Source of the DNA: JBMNIZ01 sp050951405
Lineage (GTDB): Bacteria; Bacillota; DULZ01
Length of the DNA stretch: 64,000 bases
NCBI GenBank assembly: GCA_050951405.1
Contig: JBMNIZ010000002.1
Span: 186,001-250,000 of the forward strand
Reading direction: 5' to 3'
The first letter of the stretch is position 1; the number at the start of each line of letters is the position of its first letter. The position numbers were made by a program, and so were the translations under genes. Shown piece after piece: positions 18,120 to 25,755 of this stretch. The notes under the pieces were generated by a model, which saw nothing but the letters and a program-made list of their open reading frames with translations, ran no database searches and had not been told where the DNA came from.

Positions 18120-19408
18120 TGAGGGCCTACCTGGTTTTTACCGGTACCGAATTGCTTTTGGGGCAAATTGTCAATACTAATGCCCGGTTTTTAGGGGAAA
18201 AACTGGCAGCCCAGGGGATTGATCTCTACAGCGCTATGACCGTGGGCGACAATCTGGAGAGAATTGCCGCCGCTGTCCGCCAGGGAACGAGAGAGGCGGA
18301 TTTGATCATCGTGGTGGGGGGACTGGGCCCCACGGAGGATGACTTGTCCCGGGAGGCTTTGGCCCATGCCCTGGGAGAGACTCTGGTCCACCGGCCGGAA
18401 GCTTGGGACGTGGTGGCCAAATATTTCCGGCGCCGGCAGCGGCCCATCCCGGAAGTAAACCGGAAACAAGCCCTGGCCCCGGCGGGGGCGCGGATTTTGG
18501 ACAACAGCATCGGGACGGCGCCAGGAATTTACTATGAAAAAGAAGGAAAGATTTATGTGCTTTTGCCGGGGCCGCCCCGGGAATTACAGCTGATGTATGA
18601 GCATGCTCTGGAGCCTTTGTTGGAGAAAATTGGTGGAGGAATGGTGATCATTTCCCGGGTCTTGAAGTTATGCGGAATCGGAGAACCTGCCGCCGAGGAA
18701 AAAATCAGGGATCTGGTCCGGCAGTCCAATCCCACGGTAGCCCTGACGGTGAAAGCGGGGGAAATTCACCTGCGGATCACCAGCAAGGAGGCCAACCGGG
18801 AGAAGGCCCATGAAGCAATTGCCCCGGTGGAAAAGGAAATCCGACGCCGTCTGGGGCAATATGTTTTCGGAGTGGATACGGACAGCCTGGAAGCAGTGGT
18901 GGGAAAGCTGCTCTTGGAAAAAGGTTTAACGGTGGCGGTGGCGGAATCTTGTACGGGAGGTCTCCTGGCTCACCGCTTGACCAATATGCCCGGCAGTTCC
19001 GGTTATTTCCATCTGGGTACGGTGGTCTATCATAACCGCTGGAAGGAGCAGCTGCTGCAGCTGCCGGCGGAGCTGTTGGAGACCCGGGGAGCGGTTAGCC
19101 GGGAGACGGCGGAGGCCATGGCCAGGGGAATCCGCCGGCTGGCCGGTACCGATCTGGGACTGGGAATTACGGGAATTGCCGGCCCTGGGGGAGCTACGCC
19201 GGAGAAACCGGTGGGTCTGATCTACCTGGCGGTGGATTACCAAGGCAGCCTGCAGGTGCGAAAAGAGCTTTTTACCGGAAGCCGGGAGGACATCAAGTGG
19301 CGTTCTTCCCAGGCGGCTCTTTATCTCCTTTACCGCTTACTCAAGGAAGAAGATGAGGACAGGCTGCTTCGGCAAGAGAATAACGAAACCATCCGGCCCG
19401 GCCAGTAA
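18119..19408 (+). CDS. cinA: Competence/damage-inducible protein CinA (NMN deamidase)
   Basis: Two-domain cytoplasmic protein of 429 residues. The N-terminal ~250 residues are the MoCF-binding-like (COG1058, ADP-ribose pyrophosphatase) domain with FTGTELLLGQIVNTNA and GGLGPTEDD; the C-terminal ~160 residues are the PncC nicotinamide-mononucleotide amidohydrolase domain with VAVAESCTGGLLAHRLT and GITGIAGPGG. The role is recycling of pyridine nucleotides; the gene is named for its link to competence in streptococci. ATG 18119 overlaps the previous stop and starts exactly at the family N-terminus (MRAYLVFTGTELL); the frame is open further upstream but without support. Confidence 0.95.
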   Translation: MRAYLVFTGTELLLGQIVNTNARFLGEKLAAQGIDLYSAMTVGDNLERIAAAVRQGTREADLIIVVGGLGPTEDDLSREALAHALGETLVHRPEAWDVVAKYFRRRQRPIPEVNRKQALAPAGARILDNSIGTAPGIYYEKEGKIYVLLPGPPRELQLMYEHALEPLLEKIGGGMVIISRVLKLCGIGEPAAEEKIRDLVRQSNPTVALTVKAGEIHLRITSKEANREKAHEAIAPVEKEIRRRLGQYVFGVDTDSLEAVVGKLLLEKGLTVAVAESCTGGLLAHRLTNMPGSSGYFHLGTVVYHNRWKEQLLQLPAELLETRGAVSRETAEAMARGIRRLAGTDLGLGITGIAGPGGATPEKPVGLIYLAVDYQGSLQVRKELFTGSREDIKWRSSQAALYLLYRLLKEEDEDRLLRQENNETIRPGQ

Positions 19409-19428
19409 TGGCGGGGCCGTTTTCTTTT
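19394..19428 (+). terminator. Terminator overlapping the cinA stop codon
   Basis: Stem CGGCCC / GGGCCG with inner GCC/GGC pairs, followed by TTTTCTTTT. The 5' arm lies inside the last cinA codons. Confidence 0.75.
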
Positions 19429-19479
19429 GCCCTTGTTGGGCATACTAAGCTTGGAAAATTGATGGGGGGGCTGTTTTGA

Positions 19480-19575
19480 TTGCGGGAGATCATCTGGGAG
19501 GCTTTATTTGTTTTTCTTTTTGTTGCTTTTGCCATGGTTTTTCTGAGTTACCTGCATAAAAAACAGAGAATCTGA
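19480..19575 (+). CDS. Possible 31-residue single-TM protein
   Basis: Short frame TTG 19480 to TGA 19575. It begins with MREIIWEA, has a hydrophobic helix of about 17 residues (LFVFLFVAFAMVFLSYL) and ends in a basic tail (HKKQRI), a classic small membrane-protein layout. A GGGGGG run lies about 10 bases upstream and the DUF421 gene begins 13 bases after the stop, so it could be co-translated with that gene. No family recognised. The evidence is only composition, topology and position; it may be a chance frame. Confidence 0.4.
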   Translation: MREIIWEALFVFLFVAFAMVFLSYLHKKQRI

Positions 19576-19588
19576 CGGAGGGCAGGCT

Positions 19589-20317
19589 ATGGGCCTTATT
19601 GAGGTTTTCTTACAGACTATCCTGGCCTTTGCCGCCATTTTTCTTTATGCCCGGATCCTGGGCAAACAGCAGGTGGGACAGCTGACGGTTTTTGAGTATA
19701 TTAACGGCATCACTTTCGGCAGTATTGCCGCCGCCCTGGCCGTGGAAATAGGCCCCCAGGAAACCTGGTATCATTTCCTGGGCTTAACTGTTTTTTTCCT
19801 GCTCACTTATTTTTTGGGGCATGTGGCCCTGGTCAGCCGGCCGGCCCGGAAACTGATTGCCGGAGAACCCACCATCGTCATCCATAACGGAAAAATACTG
19901 GAAGATAAGATGAAGAAAATGCAGTATAATGTGGATGAACTGACCATGCAGCTGAGGGAGAAGGGCTATTTCGACCTGTCCCAAGTGGAATTTGCCATTT
20001 TGGAGACAAACGGCGCTTTGAGCGTGCTGCCGAAAAGCCAATACCGGCCTCTGACGCCCCGAGATCTGGGGCTAAAGACCCGCTATGAGGGGATGATGTC
20101 GGAAATCATCGTGGATGGACAGGTGATTTATCAAAACCTGGTCCAGAATAATCTGGATGAAAAATGGCTTATGGAGGAATTGATGAAGCAGGGGATTCAG
20201 GACTTGGACCAAGTCTCTTATGCGGGCTTAGGTTCAGACGGCAATTTATATGTGGATAAGGTGCAGGACCAACTGGGCGACCGGCCTACGGACATCTCCG
20301 ATTTGCCTAAAGCTTAG
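19589..20317 (+). CDS. DUF421 (YetF-like) membrane protein
   Basis: 242-residue protein of the DUF421/YetF family: three N-terminal TM segments (residues ~5-80) with YARILGKQQVGQLTVFEYI and NGITFGSIAA, then two small cytoplasmic alpha/beta domains (about 85-150 and 165-225), the first with EPTIVIHNGKILEDKMKK and AILETNGALSVLPKS. Members are frequent in spore formers; the biochemical function is not established. Good GGAGG site before ATG 19589. The C-terminal acidic tail is short. Confidence 0.88.
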   Translation: MGLIEVFLQTILAFAAIFLYARILGKQQVGQLTVFEYINGITFGSIAAALAVEIGPQETWYHFLGLTVFFLLTYFLGHVALVSRPARKLIAGEPTIVIHNGKILEDKMKKMQYNVDELTMQLREKGYFDLSQVEFAILETNGALSVLPKSQYRPLTPRDLGLKTRYEGMMSEIIVDGQVIYQNLVQNNLDEKWLMEELMKQGIQDLDQVSYAGLGSDGNLYVDKVQDQLGDRPTDISDLPKA

Positions 20318-20362
20318 GCCTTTCTCCCCTCAAGCTTTGTGACTGCTTCAAGGAGGTTGAAA

Positions 20363-21784
20363 ATGCGTAAAATCAGATTTGGCACTGACGGCTGGCGGGC
20401 CGTCATGGCGGAGGAATTCACTTTTGCTCATGTGCGGGCGGTGGCCCAGGGCATAGCCAGCCATGTGAAGAAGGAAGGACGGGGAGAGCAGGGCTTGGTG
20501 GTGGGCTATGACAACCGCTTCCTGGGAAAGGAATTTGCCGCCGCTGTGGGGGAGGTTTTGGCCGGCAACGGGATTCCTGTTTTCCTGACCAAAAAGGCCA
20601 CTCCCACCCCGGTGACGGCTTTTGCCATCACCCAACATGAGACAGCGGGGGCGGTGATGCTCACCGCCAGCCACAATCCTCCCGAGTATAACGGCATTAA
20701 ATTCATCCCCCATGATGCGGGGCCGGCGCTGCCGGAAGTGACCGACGCCATTGAGGCTTTTGTGCAGGAAGCGCTGACGGGCGGAGAGATCAAAAGGGCG
20801 GCCAGGGAGGAAGTGGAGAAAACGCCCCTTTGGCAGATCATTGATCCTAAACTGGCCTATCTTGATCATCTCCGCCAGCTGTTGGACTGGGAAAAAATGC
20901 AGGAAGCAGCCATGAAAGTGATTGTCAATCCCATGCACGGGGCGGGTATTGGTTATTTGGAGGAATTGTTGACCAGCGCGGGTTGGCAGGTGATCACCAT
21001 GAACGCCTACCGGGATCCTCTTTTCGGCGGCAAGCTGCCGGAGCCTACAGGAGAGGTGCTGGAGGACATGGGATCAGAGCTGTTGGCCCGGGGAGCCCGG
21101 CTGGGGCTGGCCTTGGATGGGGATGCGGACCGTTTCGGCATTATTGACGAGGACGGCCGGTACATCAATCCCAATCAGGTATTGGCTCTCTTGTATGTGC
21201 ACCTGCTGGAGCGCCGGGGGCTGGTGGGACCTGTAGCCAGGACGGTGGCCACAACCCATCTCCTGGATCGGATTGCCGAAGCCCATGGTTTAGGGGTTTT
21301 TGAAACACCGGTGGGATTTAAATACATAGGCCGGTGTTTGCTGGAAAAGGGCTGTGTCTTGGGAGGAGAGGAAAGCGGAGGCTTGAGTATTAAAGGCCAT
21401 CTGCCGGAAAAGGACGGGATTTTGGCGGCCGCTTTAGTGGCGGAAATTGTGGCAGTTACCGGTTGCTCAGTGGGGGCCAATTTAGAGGATATCTATGGCC
21501 GCTATGGGCGTTTAGTCAGCAGGCGGCTGGATGTGAGAGTGCCCGCTGGGGAGCGGGAGCAGCTCTTGGCCAGGGTCAAAGAATACCAGCCGGCCAAAAT
21601 GGGCGGCGTGCCCGTGCTGGGCCGCATGTTGGTGGACGGCACCAAACTGCTCCTGGCTGACGGAGGGATGGTCCTGATCCGGCCTTCCGGGACGGAACCC
21701 CTTTTCCGCATTTATGTGGAAACCAGCTCCGAGGAAAAACTGGCCCAAATGCAGAAAGAAGTGCGGGAGGAACTGGGCATGTAG
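20363..21784 (+). CDS. Phosphoglucomutase/phosphomannomutase family protein
   Basis: Interconverts hexose-1- and hexose-6-phosphates, feeding nucleotide-sugar and wall-polymer synthesis. 473 residues in the four-domain alpha-D-phosphohexomutase layout: catalytic serine loop MLTASHNPPEYNGIKF, metal-binding loop ALDGDADRFGIID, sugar-specificity loop GGEESGG, and C-terminal phosphate loop RPSGTEPLFRIYVE. The ATG at 20363 follows AAGGAGG directly; an in-frame GTG at 20339 would include that ribosome site. The sequence does not distinguish glucose from mannose preference, and the glucosamine-specific GlmM is less likely given the GEESGG loop. Confidence 0.9.
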   Translation: MRKIRFGTDGWRAVMAEEFTFAHVRAVAQGIASHVKKEGRGEQGLVVGYDNRFLGKEFAAAVGEVLAGNGIPVFLTKKATPTPVTAFAITQHETAGAVMLTASHNPPEYNGIKFIPHDAGPALPEVTDAIEAFVQEALTGGEIKRAAREEVEKTPLWQIIDPKLAYLDHLRQLLDWEKMQEAAMKVIVNPMHGAGIGYLEELLTSAGWQVITMNAYRDPLFGGKLPEPTGEVLEDMGSELLARGARLGLALDGDADRFGIIDEDGRYINPNQVLALLYVHLLERRGLVGPVARTVATTHLLDRIAEAHGLGVFETPVGFKYIGRCLLEKGCVLGGEESGGLSIKGHLPEKDGILAAALVAEIVAVTGCSVGANLEDIYGRYGRLVSRRLDVRVPAGEREQLLARVKEYQPAKMGGVPVLGRMLVDGTKLLLADGGMVLIRPSGTEPLFRIYVETSSEEKLAQMQKEVREELGM

Positions 21785-21863
21785 GTTTTCACCAATACCT
21801 TCCTGGTACCCGGCGGGAACCGTTCCCATAAGATAAAAGAGGATCTTTTTTCTACCGGAGTAG

Positions 21864-22340
21864 ATGGAAATGTGGGAGCGGTTTTTGATCGGTGTGGCGG
21901 TGGGAGGAAACCTGGCGGCCTTGGCTCTCCTAGGTTCGGCGGCTTGGATGATCCAAAAGGGCCGCCGGCTTCCGGCCGGGGAGACTCCCGCCTGTTTGGT
22001 TCTCAGGGTGAGAAATTGCGCCGGGCAGATGGAAGCTTTGATCCGTTGGCTCTTGTTCTGGCAGCAGATGAGGGAAATTCCCCTGCAGATAATAGTGATC
22101 AGCTTTCCCGGTGAAGAGGAAACGAAGAAAATTATCCAGAGGCTTTCTGCATTTTCCGGCTCTTTTCTCTGGGAGGAAGAGAGGGAGGAGCAATTTCTCA
22201 GCCGGGGGGAAGGGGTTTCGGTGTCGGTGGCAGTTGAGGGAGAGAAGGATTTCCTCTGCCAGCGGCAGCATTTGCAAGCTGCTTTGGAGGAGATCTGCCA
22301 TCTTTGGCCCAGGAGCAGGGAACGGCATTTTCATGTCTAA
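21864..22340 (+). CDS. Hypothetical protein with N-terminal TM helix
   Basis: 158 residues. One TM segment (about residues 8-30, VAVGGNLAALALLGSAAWMI), then a cytoplasmic alpha/beta domain of about 125 residues beginning ACLVLRVRNCAGQMEALIR. This domain starts with a strand-loop-helix and the predicted strand PLQIIVISF, faintly reminiscent of a glycosyltransferase or GT-A N-terminal half, but no motif supports that. Codon use matches the neighbours and a weak CCGGAG site precedes ATG 21864, so it is probably a real gene. It lies 10 bases before comF, likely in the same transcript. Confidence 0.65.
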   Translation: MEMWERFLIGVAVGGNLAALALLGSAAWMIQKGRRLPAGETPACLVLRVRNCAGQMEALIRWLLFWQQMREIPLQIIVISFPGEEETKKIIQRLSAFSGSFLWEEEREEQFLSRGEGVSVSVAVEGEKDFLCQRQHLQAALEEICHLWPRSRERHFHV

Positions 22341-22350
22341 TTAACCAGGC

Positions 22351-23112
22351 ATGGATAAAAGGAGTTTTCGGCTAAAAAAATACTTGAGGTCTTTTGGGGA
22401 AGGATTTTTAGATCTCTTTTTTCCTTCTTCGCCATCCTGTCCTTTATGCCAGAGGGTCAGGGAGAAAAAGACGGCAAATGGCCCTTTTTGCCGGGAATGC
22501 AGCGCGGATTTGGAAAATTGGAGGAGGAGGCCGGGCTGTGTTATTTGCGGCCGCCCGCTGCAGGCGGGCAGGCGCTGCCCCCAATGCCGGCGGGAAGAGC
22601 CTGTTTTTGCGCTGGCCAGGACGGCCGCTCCCTATGAAGGAGCCTACCGGGATGCCATTCACCGCTTAAAGTTTCACGGACAGCAGTGGCTGGCGGCCCC
22701 TTTGGGAGAAATGATGGCGCAGCTGGTGCAGGAGGAGACTCTTTATGGGCAGCCGGATTTGATTGTTCCCGTGCCCCTGCATGGGCGGAAGGCCGCGACG
22801 CGAGGCTTTAATCAAAGCGAACTGTTGGCCCGGGTCATCAGCCGGTCCCTTGATCGCCCTCTGGTGTTGGGCGTCCTGGTGAAAGTGCGGGAGACTCCCG
22901 ATCAGATGAGCCTCAGCCGGCGGGAAAGGCAGGAGAATTTGCAGGGGGCTTTTTCCCTCCGAAACAGCTTGGCGGTAAAGGGACAAGCAGTCCTTTTGGT
23001 GGACGACATTTTTACTACGGGGAGTACGGCCAATCACTGCAGCCGGGTTTTAATCCAAGGGGGTGCCCGGCGGGTGGCCGTGATCAGCTGGGCTGGGGGA
23101 AAACTCGATTAA
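22351..23112 (+). CDS. comF: ComF family protein (phosphoribosyltransferase-type)
   Basis: 253 residues. The N-terminal zinc-finger-like region has CPLCQ, CREC, CVICGRP and CPQCRR cysteine pairs (residues ~30-85). The C-terminal PRTase domain has the diagnostic VLLVDDIFTTGST (about residues 212-224) and a basic loop RGFNQSELLA. In Bacillus ComFC takes part in DNA uptake during competence; many ComF homologues occur in non-competent bacteria. The ribosome site is weak, suggesting coupling to the gene ending 10 bases upstream. Confidence 0.9.
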   Translation: MDKRSFRLKKYLRSFGEGFLDLFFPSSPSCPLCQRVREKKTANGPFCRECSADLENWRRRPGCVICGRPLQAGRRCPQCRREEPVFALARTAAPYEGAYRDAIHRLKFHGQQWLAAPLGEMMAQLVQEETLYGQPDLIVPVPLHGRKAATRGFNQSELLARVISRSLDRPLVLGVLVKVRETPDQMSLSRRERQENLQGAFSLRNSLAVKGQAVLLVDDIFTTGSTANHCSRVLIQGGARRVAVISWAGGKLD

Positions 23113-23142
23113 AGGGAGAACTTGTATTTAACGGTTACCGAT

Positions 23143-23149
23143 TTCGACA
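23143..23149 (-). promoter_or_regulatory. Spo0A box (TGTCGAA) 1
   Basis: Exact TGTCGAA on the minus strand (TTCGACA on +), the consensus binding heptamer of the sporulation regulator Spo0A. It lies 31 bases after the comF stop, away from the other two boxes. Confidence 0.45.
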
Positions 23150-23245
23150 ACAGGATTTTCCCGGAATTCCATTTAATGGAAAAATTGGGCCTTTCCACAA
23201 AAGAATCCACAGGCAAAAGGCCGTTTTTTCAAGTTATGAACAGCT

Positions 23246-23263
23246 TTATCCACATTATCCACA
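23246..23263 (+). promoter_or_regulatory. Two tandem perfect DnaA boxes
   Basis: TTATCCACA occurs twice back to back with no gap (23246-23254 and 23255-23263). This is the strict 9-mer consensus for the replication initiator DnaA. No dnaA gene or dnaN lies in the window, so a regulatory or titration site is as likely as an origin. Confidence 0.7.
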
Positions 23264-23290
23264 GCTTTTGGCCTTAACATGATAAGCCTT

Positions 23291-23310
23291 TTCGACATAT
23301 ATTTTCGACA
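23291..23310 (-). promoter_or_regulatory. Pair of Spo0A boxes
   Basis: Exact TTCGACA at 23291-23297 and 23304-23310 (TGTCGAA on the minus strand), 13 bases apart and in the same orientation, 50-70 bases upstream of the promoter at 23361. Such spacing suits binding by adjacent Spo0A protomers. Confidence 0.6.
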
Positions 23311-23360
23311 ATAAATGTAAATTATGGAATAAAACAGGGCATTACACCCGGCGGAATCAG

Positions 23361-23389
23361 TTGCAAACTTATGTATGGGCTTGTATAAT
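23361..23389 (+). promoter_or_regulatory. Sigma-A promoter for the amino-acid ABC transporter
   Basis: TTGCAA, 17-base spacer, perfect TATAAT (23384-23389), 49 bases before the lipoprotein ATG. The position directly downstream of the Spo0A/DnaA boxes suggests these factors could regulate it. Confidence 0.75.
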
Positions 23390-23438
23390 TATAGTTGCTG
23401 ATTTAGGTCAGAGAGTACCTTTGAGGGAGGAACTGGTA

Positions 23439-24257
23439 ATGAGAAAATGGAGTAAAAAGGCGTTGGCCTTGCTGCTGGCGCTGGGCTTGGTCCTGGCTTT
23501 GGCCGGCTGCGGAGGCACATCCCAGGAAGGGAGAGAGCAAGCGGAGTCCTCTGGCGAAGAAGCGGGTACGCAGGACAAAAAAGTATATATCGTCGGAACG
23601 GAACCCACTTTTCCACCTTTTGAGTATGAAGATGAGGAGACCAATGAAATTACAGGGTTTGATATTGAGCTGATCCAGGCCATTGCCCAGGAAGCGGGTA
23701 TTGAGGTCAAGATCCAGTCCATGGGTTTTGACGGTTTGATCCCGGCTCTGCAGGCGGGGACTATCGATATCGTCATTGCCGGCATGACGATTAAGCCGGA
23801 GAGAGCGGAAAGCGTCGATTTCGGACCGCCTTATTTTGAAGCGGGCCTGAAGATTGCGGTGGCCGCCGACAATAATGAGATCAATTCTGTGGATGATCTG
23901 AAAGGAAAAACGGTAGCGGTGCAAATCGGCACCACGGGAGCGGCCAAGGCCCAGGAGCTGAAAGATGCGGGCATTGTGAAAGACATCAAGACATATAATA
24001 CAGTGGATGTGGTTTTCCTGGAATTGCTCAACGGCACGGTGGATGCGGTGATCAACGACCTTCCGGTGAATGAAGCTTATATGGTTAAAAACCCGGGCAA
24101 AATTAAGATGGTGGGGGATATCCTGGACGGAGAGGAATACGCCTTTGCGGTGGCCAAAGGCAATAAGGAACTGCTGGAGAAACTCACCGACGGGTTGAAC
24201 AAGGTGAAGGAAAGCGGGAAATTTGATGAGCTGAAACTGAAATATTTTGGCAGCTAG
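23439..24257 (+). CDS. Polar amino-acid ABC transporter substrate-binding lipoprotein
   Basis: 272-residue lipoprotein of the SBP_bac_3 family that captures an amino acid outside the membrane for the permease/ATPase encoded next. Signal peptide with lipobox LALAGCGG (Cys near residue 24), an acidic linker, then the binding domain: YIVGTEPTFPPFEYEDE, ITGFDIELIQAIAQEAGIEV, DIVIAGMTIKPERAESVDF and VAVQIGTTGAAKAQEL. The FEYxDE and FDIEL patterns resemble glutamine/arginine-type binders, but specificity is not certain. ATG 23439 follows GAGGGAGG. A strong hairpin separates it from the permease gene. Confidence 0.93.
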   Translation: MRKWSKKALALLLALGLVLALAGCGGTSQEGREQAESSGEEAGTQDKKVYIVGTEPTFPPFEYEDEETNEITGFDIELIQAIAQEAGIEVKIQSMGFDGLIPALQAGTIDIVIAGMTIKPERAESVDFGPPYFEAGLKIAVAADNNEINSVDDLKGKTVAVQIGTTGAAKAQELKDAGIVKDIKTYNTVDVVFLELLNGTVDAVINDLPVNEAYMVKNPGKIKMVGDILDGEEYAFAVAKGNKELLEKLTDGLNKVKESGKFDELKLKYFGS

Positions 24258-24263
24258 AAAGCC

Positions 24264-24293
24264 TAATGCGTAACCCGTAAAGGTTACGCATTA
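24264..24293 (+). terminator. Strong intercistronic hairpin
   Basis: 12-bp perfect stem (TAATGCGTAACC paired with GGTTACGCATTA) with a CGTAAA loop, between the binding-protein and permease genes. No long T run follows, so it probably stabilises or attenuates the transcript, giving more binding protein than permease, rather than ending it fully. Confidence 0.6.
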
Positions 24294-24319
24294 TCTTTAT
24301 TAAACCGGGGTGATTTTTT

Positions 24320-24997
24320 TTGGGGGAGTATTATATAAAACATTTGGTCAATGCTTTTCCCGGCCTGTTGAAAGGGGCCGTATTGACCATCGAGATAACC
24401 ATTCTGGCGGTTTTCTGCGGTACTGTCATCGGGCTGTTTGTGGCTTTAGGGCGCCTTTCCTCGAAAAGGCTCATCAGCATTTTGTGCGGAATTTACGTGG
24501 ATGTGATCAGAGGCACACCCCTTTTGGTCCAGGTCTTTATTGTTTATTTCGGGGTTCCCAATTTGTTGAATCAGCTTTTGGGAGGCCGCTACCCCATTGA
24601 TCCTTTTTGGGCGGCGGTTATCACCTGCAGTATCAACAGCGGTGCTTACGTGGCGGAAATTTTTCGGGCAGGGATTCAGTCCATTGAGAAGGGGCAAATC
24701 GAGGCAGCCCGCTCCCTGGGCATGACCGGGAGCCAGGCTATGCGCTATATTGTTCTTCCCCAGGCTTTCCGCCGGGTGGTCCCGCCTTTGGGCAATGAAT
24801 TCATCGCCTTAATGAAAGACACCTCTCTTTTATCCGCCATTGGGGTGGAGGAGCTGGTCCGGAAAGGACAGCTCTATGTGGCCACCACCTATGCTTCTTT
24901 TCCCGTCTATACGGGGATTGCCTTGATTTATTTAGTTCTGACCATGACTATTTCCCGTTGGGTGGCTTATACGGAACGGAGGTTGGGTGTGAAGTGA
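24320..24997 (+). CDS. Amino-acid ABC transporter permease
   Basis: 225-residue inner-membrane subunit of the His/Glu/Gln/Arg/opine 3-TM family. Seen: FPGLLKGAVLTIEITILAV at the N-terminus, the Y-V-D-VIRGTPLLVQ segment, and the EAA loop EAARSLGMTGSQAMRYIVLP with the following PQAFRRVVPPLGNEFI. About five TM segments. TTG 24320 follows GGGGTGA. The gene overlaps the ATPase start by 4 bases. Confidence 0.94.
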   Translation: MGEYYIKHLVNAFPGLLKGAVLTIEITILAVFCGTVIGLFVALGRLSSKRLISILCGIYVDVIRGTPLLVQVFIVYFGVPNLLNQLLGGRYPIDPFWAAVITCSINSGAYVAEIFRAGIQSIEKGQIEAARSLGMTGSQAMRYIVLPQAFRRVVPPLGNEFIALMKDTSLLSAIGVEELVRKGQLYVATTYASFPVYTGIALIYLVLTMTISRWVAYTERRLGVK

Positions 24998-25716
24998 TAC
25001 AGGTGAGGGGTCTGCGGAAGGATTTCGGTAAACTGCAAGTTTTACGGGGTATCGATTGCGATGTCCGGCCCCAGGAGGTGGTGGTGGTGATCGGCCCAAG
25101 CGGTTCGGGGAAAAGCACCTTTTTGCGGTGTTTGAATCGTCTGGAGGAGGCCACTGCCGGGAAGGTGATTGTGAACGGCAGGGAAATTACCGATCCCAGC
25201 GTTGACATAAACGCGGTACGGCAGGAGGTGGGGATGGTTTTCCAGAGATTTAATCTCTTTCCCCACAAAACAACCCTGCAAAATATTACCTTGGCGCCGA
25301 TGAAGGTGAAAGGGCTGTCCGAGAAAGAGGCCCGGGAGATTGCTTTGGAGCTGTTGGGCAAAGTGGGCTTGGGTGATAAAGCCGATGCCTATCCGGATGA
25401 ACTTTCCGGCGGCCAGCAGCAGAGGGTGGCTATTGCCCGCGCTTTGGCCATGCGGCCCAAGATCATGCTCTTCGACGAGCCCACCTCCGCTTTAGATCCG
25501 GAAATGGTAGGAGAGGTGCTGGCTGTGATGAAGGATTTGGCCAGGGAAGGGATGACCATGGTGGTGGTGACCCATGAAATGGGTTTTGCCCGGGGAGTTT
25601 CAGACCGGGTCATCTTCATGGATGAAGGTTTGATCGTGGAAGAGGGTCGGCCGGGAGAAATTTTTAAAGAGCCCCGGCACCAGCGCACCAGGGCTTTTTT
25701 GAGCAAGATTCTTTAG
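24994..25716 (+). CDS. Amino-acid ABC transporter ATP-binding protein
   Basis: 240-residue ATPase of the GlnQ/HisP type that powers the permease. Walker A GPSGSGKST, Q-loop with GMVFQRFNLFPHKTTLQNI, signature LSGGQQQR, Walker B IMLFDEPTSALDPE and the switch histidine in VVVTHEMGFA are all intact. The start is GTG 24994, overlapping the permease stop (GTGA) and preceded by GGAGG. Transcription converges with the minus-strand operon; a hairpin without a T tail (CCCGGG arms, 25726-25750) lies between them. Confidence 0.95.
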   Translation: MIQVRGLRKDFGKLQVLRGIDCDVRPQEVVVVIGPSGSGKSTFLRCLNRLEEATAGKVIVNGREITDPSVDINAVRQEVGMVFQRFNLFPHKTTLQNITLAPMKVKGLSEKEAREIALELLGKVGLGDKADAYPDELSGGQQQRVAIARALAMRPKIMLFDEPTSALDPEMVGEVLAVMKDLAREGMTMVVVTHEMGFARGVSDRVIFMDEGLIVEEGRPGEIFKEPRHQRTRAFLSKIL

Positions 25717-25755
25717 CTTATATCACCCGGGAGGAGAATTCCGCCCCGGGGAGAG

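Larger units (their letters stand above)
23113..23438 (+). promoter_or_regulatory. Intergenic control region with Spo0A boxes, DnaA boxes and promoter
   Basis: 326 bases without a gene. It contains three exact Spo0A boxes, two exact tandem DnaA boxes plus two near-matches (GAATCCACA ending 23211, CTTTCCACA ending 23199), a 15-base palindrome TTCCATTTAATGGAA (23167-23181), an AT-rich stretch at 23280-23335, and a sigma-A promoter before the amino-acid transporter. The individual elements are listed separately. Confidence 0.7.

Noticed and set aside
23113..23360. Chromosomal origin oriC
   Set aside because: DnaA boxes and AT-rich DNA are present but dnaA, dnaN and recF are not nearby; kept as a DnaA/Spo0A site rather than called an origin.
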